Both the position numbers and the translations under genes were made by a program. Positions 54,700 to 61,800 of a stretch of DNA of 64,000 nt are shown in pieces. The number at the start of each line of letters is the position of its first letter. Position 1 is the first letter of the stretch. Source of the stretch: Undaria pinnatifida (taxonomy: Eukaryota > Sar > Phaeophyceae > Laminariales > Alariaceae); contig JABAKD010000002.1 in NCBI GenBank assembly GCA_012845835.1, positions 18,537,629-18,601,628 on the forward strand, given 5' to 3'. Under the pieces are notes generated by a model. It was not told the origin of the DNA. It made no database searches and saw only the letters and a program-made list of their open reading frames with translations.

Positions 54700-54890
54700 T
54701 ACAATAGGGGTCCTCCAGAACGACGGTGGGGTGTGCGAGAGCAAGGTGACCGCCTTATCGAGGGAAGCCGTGTATTTATTCCAGATTATGAGTGCAATTC
54801 CCCAGTAGTAGTGGCGCCAAGCGATTTTGACCGCCTTATATCGGGATACCGCCTTACCCAGACTGCCTTACTGAAGAACACCTAATGTAG
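54700..54890 (-). mobile_element. MITE-R copy
   Basis: The reverse strand reads GTAAGGCGGTATCCCGATAT, AAGGCGGTCAAAATCGCTTG, GGGAATTGCACTCATAATCT and CCACCGTCGTTCTGGAGGAC, ending in CCCCTATTG. Same block order as 21355-21506. Confidence 0.7.
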
Positions 54891-55315
54891 TCGAGAAACC
54901 GCCATAAAAGTGCCGGGTTCCTTGGGGGGAACTCCACCGATACACCCGCAACTCCTACCGATTCAACTGAGGTCATATTTGCACACCATCTATACACACC
55001 TGTCACACACCGACAAGTCACTAAACGACAAAGTCGTGCTCTAACGTTGCTTGACGTCTCTTGCCGCTTAGCTCAACCGGACCCACGATAACAATAGTAG
55101 CAGCAGGACTACTATTGAACATAGGGTACCCAACCCCCTCACCTCCACATTCACGCCCCCAACCCCCTTGCGCAAAACGCCCGACGAAACCCCTTGCATC
55201 TCGTCGACAAATAACGCAACCTGCAAGAAAGTAATTATCAAGAATACGACTAGGGGATCGTCTGCCTCCTGAGCCGGCGGTTGTGCCAAACAGACGGACG
55301 GACTGGGGGGCGTGC

Positions 55316-55622
55316 TCATGCTTGGTTGCCTTCGTCATTCAACCATTGACCACGTACTCCTTTCGAGAAGAGGGGGGAGGGGGGGGGGGGGGGGTACTCA
55401 TTTGTTGCATGCCTTGGTAATTGGACCATTGACCACGCATGCCTTTCGACAAGGAGCACCGTTCCTACTCCTGACAGAGACACCTCCAACATTTCGGAAC
55501 TGATTTCGTTTTGCATATATTCGGGGGGGGGGGGGGGGGGGGGGGGGCGTACTCTCTTGTTGCTTGCCTTATTCATTGGACCATTGACCTCGCATCCCTT
55601 CCGAGCCGAAGGGGGGGGGGGG
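55316..55622 (-). repeat. Three LINE2 3' tails in tandem, each ending in poly-C
   Basis: On the reverse strand the string (TGGTCAATGGTC ... AAGGCA-GCAACAAATGAGTAC) then poly-C occurs at about 55621-55525, 55510-55379 and (partial) 55378-55316. The middle copy extends back to GGAGGTGTCTCTGTCAGGAG. They lie directly downstream of the metallopeptidase stop codon. Confidence 0.75.
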
Positions 55623-55853
55623 TTACTCATCCCCACCCGAGGCAACAAAGCCCCCAAGCACACTGAGAACGGACCCATCTGTGCCGTGCTCTTCCCACTC
55701 GCTTAGCTTGCGGGATACAGCTCGGTGAAGACCGTAGGCGGGGTCCGTGGTGTTGAGGCTGCTCCCGCTGTCGACGATGGCGTACACTAGTCCCGCCGTT
55801 ACCGCTGACACGTCTCCGGGTACCATGGAGTCGGCGCCGGCTGACCCGTACGC
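55623..55853 (-). CDS. Metallopeptidase exon h (last), with stop
   Basis: Seventy-six codons and TAA after acceptor CACACAAACAG. It reads AYGSAGADSMVPGDVSAVTA then a helical region ending SVLGGFVASGGDE. The stop reads GATGAGTAA followed at once by a C-run, so the end of the frame resembles the GAGTAC-(C)n tail of the LINE2 fragments downstream. Confidence 0.85.
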   Translation of the reverse strand, partial: AYGSAGADSMVPGDVSAVTAGLVYAIVDSGSSLNTTDPAYGLHRAVSRKLSEWEEHGTDGSVLSVLGGFVASGGDE

Positions 55854-58800
55854 CTGTTTGTGTGTCGTGGGGATCAAGTTGTTAGCGTTGTTGTGGTTGT
55901 GGTTGTGGTTGTGGTTGCGGTTGTGGTGGTCGTGGTGTGGTTTGTTTGACTTGTTGTGGTATGGTGTAGTTTGTTGTGCATGCTGTGGTGTGGTTTGGTT
56001 TGTCGTGTTTCTGTGGTGGTGACACGGCTGTTGTTGTGGTTGTGGCTATGGCCGTTGTGACATGGTTGTTGTGCTTGTGCTTGTGGTCGTTGCTGCTGTT
56101 GTGGCTGGTTGCAGTGGTGATGGCTGTGGTGCGGTGCGCCTATGGTTGCGGCAGCACAGTACGATAAGGTGCTGTAACTCGACGCTGGCCATCGTTTTCC
56201 TCTCCGTAACTCGCGCTATTCCCACCGCGCGTGCGGTGAACGTTACTGACTGTACCGGTACGCTACAGGTGGCATGTCCGCATTGCCCGCTCTTGAGTTA
56301 AATCCACAGCCCAAATACATCGCTCCGTACACGGGCGAGTGACGATCACATTATTCCGTCGAAAGTAAATCGGGCCAGGCGAGAAGGACGAGGAAGCTTG
56401 GGAAAAGGGGGGGGAGGCGTCAAGTGCAGCGTTGCGCCCTCGTGCGACGTGCGTCAGGATAAACAACAAACGACAAGGTGGACGAAAGTGCCCCCACAAT
56501 CAACGCCCGCCGTCCTCCTCCTGATTTCACTCTTGTATCCTTCACGAGGCCATCAATCGCGCAGCACGTGCGGTCGAAATGCCACGCGTACCTTACAAAT
56601 GTGAGTTTCAACGAAATTGTCGATTTCGTAGCTGATGTGTCTTTGTAATACTAATAATCGCGACCAAGGCGTCTTTTTAAGACTTTACGAAATCAGTGGC
56701 GCTCGTGCTCGCCACCCCCGCCTCCGCACCGTCCTTCCCAATCCCCCCCCCCCCACAAAAAGTCATTTGCCTCCGCCGTAACTCCCCTACACAACAGCCT
56801 CGTGCCCCCCGTCTATAATACCCCTACACAAAGGTCTTCCAACTCGCGTGAAATATTCCTATACGAAAAGCCTTCAAACTGTCCCGTAACACCCCTTCAC
56901 AAAAGCCTTCCAACTCGCGTGTAACACCCCTATACATAATCAACTCGACTGTGATACCCCTACTACAAAAGCCTTCCAACTTACCTGTAACACCTCCAGC
57001 CAGAACAACATCAAGTCCCAATTTTGCCACAGCTTAGCGCGCCCACTAGTGAACGCGCTTTCCCCCCAGATGGCATCGGTAGCGCTTTTAAATGTCTCCG
57101 AGACGGAAAGGGTATCGCCGGTCCCATCGCTTGCCGTGGCCCAAGAGTGTAGTCGCAACCGCAGCACTCGTTCCAAGGAGAAGGCCTGGAGAAGAATCTT
57201 CTTTCGCATGTTGGACACCTATGATATTATTTGGTGTTGTGTTGGTGTTGTGTTGGTGTTGGTGTTGGTGTTGGTTGGGTTTGATCTGATTTGGTCTGGC
57301 TTTGTGGAGACCACCCGGAGAAACACGCCATCGGTCTCCAGCCTTGCCACTTTCACTAGCAGCCGACAATAGTTGCGACCAGCATGGAACGGGGCGGAAA
57401 TCTACAATCGCCCACCGAGATCTCATCCACAACCACTACCACAACCACTACCACCACCATCATCACCAACACCATCAAGACGGTACAAGATACGCGTGTA
57501 CCGCATGCCTCACGATACGTCGACTTCAGGCATCTAACCAACTGAGTAACTACTCCACCAACCCACCAAGCAACCATCCATCATTTTAACCAAGCAACCC
57601 ACCAACCAACCATCACACTCATTAGCCAAAAAGTATCCATCACACCAACCAGCCCAACGAACACCCCAACCAACCACATAACCCATCAAACCAAACCAAA
57701 ACCAAAACCAAAACCAAAACCAAAACCAAACAACCCCACCAAAACACCAAACACCAACCCAATCACAGCACGCCCTCACCTGACTCAACACATCCACGTG
57801 TTCAACAGAATAACAGTATTGCTCCATCCCCTCGCAGTACCCTCCCACCACCGCCATATTCGAAAAATCTTCCTCGGCAGGCAAAAAGCTCGCAGCCCCT
57901 GCCGAGTCGTCTCCACCAACAACCCTTAGGATCAGCGTCAGCGCTCTCCTCTGCCTGTCCGATGAAACGAGCTGAACGGGACCGGGCGTGTCATCCGCCA
58001 CCCGGCGCTGCTTGCTGATGTCAAAGCCTCCTAGGTACTTCGTCGCATACAACGCGGCATAAGTCACCTGTTTCAGGAAGGGGGGTGTTGTGCTGTGAGT
58101 ACGAGCGAGAAAAACTCCTGTTTTTCAGAGGCGGCGGTAGAGGCGGTCGCCGGGGGGGGAGGGGGGAGGGGATACCGTATGTGCGAACGGGCAAAACGTC
58201 ATACCAGTTACTTCGGAGTTTTGTTTTACTACCTTTGGAGCCCCAAAACCTCTCCCTACACTAACCCCAAGTAACTTTCCCTCAGAACGCGTTTCCAGTC
58301 GTACAGGAGTTAAACAGCTACATGCAAGAAACGATTGAGGCACGCAAGAAACGACCGAGGCACCGCCCACGACACGATCGGGGCACGAACGGAACGCTCG
58401 AAGGGAGGGGGGGGGGGGGGCACAAGGGCGGCGTGTCCAGAGTAGAGCATCCAAATACCTGCCCCAGCAACGACATCGCCGCTCTCCCGTAGTCCGAGAA
58501 CTTCTGCTCCTGGCCGTGCTGCGTGGTGCGGTCGAGCAAGACGGGCCACAGTTCCGTCACGAGCTCGAGCTGGCAGATGGGTCGAAGGGGAAAATCGCGC
58601 AGGGTGTCAGAAATGTATATTTTCCAATTACAAGGGAGGAAAACACCCTAACGACCCTAAAAAAAGAAAGCAAAACAATTACATAGCTCAAGTTGTCAGG
58701 CAAGCTCGAGCAGGGGGGAGGGTGGGGGGAGGGGGTACCGAATACGTTTTTGTAGCAGGATACAAAACGCCTCCAAGGTAAAAGCACGAAAATTAGTTTT

Positions 58801-61800
58801 TTCGTACTCATGTCGCCGTCGAGAGCCCGCGAATTGCTCCTCAACATCCGTGTCGGCACGCAGACCCTGCCCATGAACAGTGTATGACTATTACATACAC
58901 ACATCAAACACATGATGATACGAATCATTTATGAACAAATCGCACACTTGCCGCTGGGATATGTGGTGCAGGAGCTGTATCATGCAGAGAGACCCCACAC
59001 GGTAAAACATAAGCGCGCACGAACCGCGTCATACAGGTTGACACAGGGCAAACACGATCTAGATCATGCAGATCACACGAAATCAGGGGTATTCCATTAT
59101 CTAGATCATGCATGATCGCGCAAATCAGGGGGGGGGTTCATGATCTACAGTAGATCATGCAGTACAGATCAACGCAAATCAGGGGGGGGGGTGCATGATT
59201 TACAGTAGATCATGCAGTAGATCATGCAGCACATCATGCAGATCAACGCAAATCAGGCAAAACAGGGATATTTCTGCCCCGAATGATCTACAGGTAATGA
59301 AACGAGGATCTGATGAATCCAGTTGACGCACTCTACGATAGAGGTGGGATTTTTTTCGCCAAAAACATTTTTTTGAACGAAAAGGCGCTCCTTAACCCAA
59401 ATTCGTCGGTATGTCATCCTTGCTTAACCCTCTTTTGGGCCCATGTACGGCGACAACGGCGACAAAACAAGGTACTATTGATAGGGCGTCCTTATCATGG
59501 TTGCGAGCATGCAGCACACGGCGGCAGCGGCAAGCTGTGCGCGTGCACGTCTTACAGGTGCTTGCTTGCATTGAAGTTCTCGACAGTAAAATCGTCGTGA
59601 GCTAGGACGCGCCAGCCAGCGCTGGATTGCGAATGCAATTGAGTTTAAATCGACACACGACGCGCATGAAACCACGCGGAAGTGTGGTGAGCTTGAGCTT
59701 TATTTCTCCCCATCCGCCGGAGGATTAGAAAAAAAAAAGAAGGTAATAGTCAGTTGTATGTGAAGGATGCTGCAATCGTCAGTTGTATTCGTCAATTTTT
59801 CCCTATACTATAATTAAGTAAACCCCAAAAGGGCTATTATTATAACCCAAAATCGTTCGGAATGTCGTTCTTGCTTGTGGCAAAATGACCGCTTTGTGTG
59901 CCCGGGCCACGGTTTTCGTACATCAGATTGCACTTTCAATAACTCCTTTCTGGGGTGATGGTATAGAGTAGTTTATCAAGCCACCACCCTCAGAAGGCAA
60001 AAAAGAGCCAGTGCACATCTACCGTAGCATATATCGTACTATTAGTGTACAATACCTACCGCCGAAAAAAGGAACGCAAGCGTTGTATACAATACCTACC
60101 GCCGAAAAAAGGTACACGAGCTTAGTATACAATAACTACCGCCGAAAAAAGGTACACGAGCTTAGCATACAATAACTACCGCCGAAAAAAGGTACACGAA
60201 CTTAGTATACAATAACTACCACCGAAAAAGGTACACGAGCTTAGCATACAATAACTACCGCCGAAAAAAGGTACACGAGCTTATTGTTATTTTAGTTTAG
60301 TTTTATCCTCCGGCGGATGGGGAAAAATAAAGCTTAAGCTCACCACACCTCCACGTAGTTTCATACACGTCGTGTGTCGATTTAACTCAAATGCATTCGC
60401 AATCCAGCGCTAGCTGGCGTGTCCTTCGGTTCCCACTATAGCGAGTTTAGTATACAATAACTACCACCGAAAAAAGGTACACGAGCGTCCGTTCTACTAC
60501 GGGCACACATTGTTAGTACCAGGTATACAATAACTACCACCGAAAAAAGGTACACGAGCGTCCGTTCTACTACGGGCACATATTGTTAGTATACAATAAC
60601 TACCACCGAAAAAAGGTACACGAGCGTCCGTTCTACTACGGACACACATTGTTCAGAAGATCAAAGGCTTTTCCGTGCAAGGCAAAAATAAGTCTTCTCA
60701 CTTCAGTGTAGCTCTCTTCGTGCGACGGCAGTGTTCGTCCTGAGCCTCTGTGGCGTGTACACCATCCAGCACAGTACTCATGAACGAACAACTAAAATCA
60801 GGCTGGCATTTTCTTCCCTTCCCACCTTTTCATTGTGTCGAATTGCATCCTGCTTACAATGAAGCTCCGAAATATATTACTTACACAACGTACATTGTTG
60901 GAAAGCAACTAAGTCATCGTAACTGGTATGTATCATACCAGGTATGCTGGTAGGTTGGTATCTGTCGTCAACGGCTTAACATACGTGCAAACCAGCCAAC
61001 TTTCCGAGCGGGAAAGGGGGGGGGGGGCTGGGGGGCGGGGGGCACTCATTTGTTGCCTGCCTTAGTCATTTCGCCATTGACCACGCATCCCGTTCGAGAT
61101 GGAGAACCGTTCCTACTCCTCACAGAGACACCTCCAACATTTAGGCGCTCGATGCGTTTTCTCCGCATATCACATTCATTTGTTTTGCTCATCTGATCCC
61201 CTTTGGGGGGGAGGGGGGGGGGAGAAAGCACTAACCCTGTCCTCCCAGTAGTCCATGGGCTCTTTCCCCAAGTCGAACACAGACGCCATTGGGTTAACGC
61301 CTGACGAGTCTGCCCCATCCTCGTCGGTTGAGAAGGGAAGGGCCTCAGCAGCCAGTGTCAAGAGGTCCTAGGTGTGCGTACGTCCGAAACAGAAAAAAAA
61401 AAACGAGAACAGAAAAAAAATACGAGTGTATTTACGTGCCAAGATATTGTACTATGATCTACCATGATCTACTGTATTAGTTACTTCATTAGTGCTATTA
61501 CTATGATCTACTGCAGTAGTACTGCGATTACACATTTTTCAAAAAAAAAAAAGACGCGTGCTTCGTACGATAAGAGGCGCACCACTTTTTTTTCTTAATA
61601 CTACCCCTCACTTTAGGAGGAGGTCAAGACATGTCCTTCTTAAGCCAAAAACTGATTCGGAAAAAAAAAACAAATGCTACACACCGGACGAACAAACCCC
61701 ATGGCCTAGGTAGACAACAAGAATCATGCAAAAAAAAAAAAAAAAAACTGACAACTTTGGGTTAAAGAGCCCCGCCATTCAGAAACCATTTCTTCAGACG

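Larger units (their letters stand above)
58570..61235 (-). other. Metallopeptidase intron d (2666 bp), repeat-rich
   Basis: The longest intron of this gene in the window. Contents are listed separately: palindromic GATCATGC array, two SINE1 copies, the 40-bp minisatellite and a LINE2 tail. Nothing exon-like is required between the flanking exons. Confidence 0.8.

Noticed and set aside
56163-56611. Extra exons in the last metallopeptidase intron
   Set aside because: Open frames exist, but exon g and the last exon join in phase 0 and match the expected family order without them.
57300-57432. Extra metallopeptidase exon (reverse frame near CWSQLLSAASESGKAGDRW)
   Set aside because: The exons at 57780-58067 and 56985-57218 join directly in phase 0, and no acceptor-donor pair here keeps the frame.
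60030-60655. CRISPR-like array
   Set aside because: Units are contiguous or carry a repeated extension rather than unique spacers; a eukaryotic minisatellite fits.
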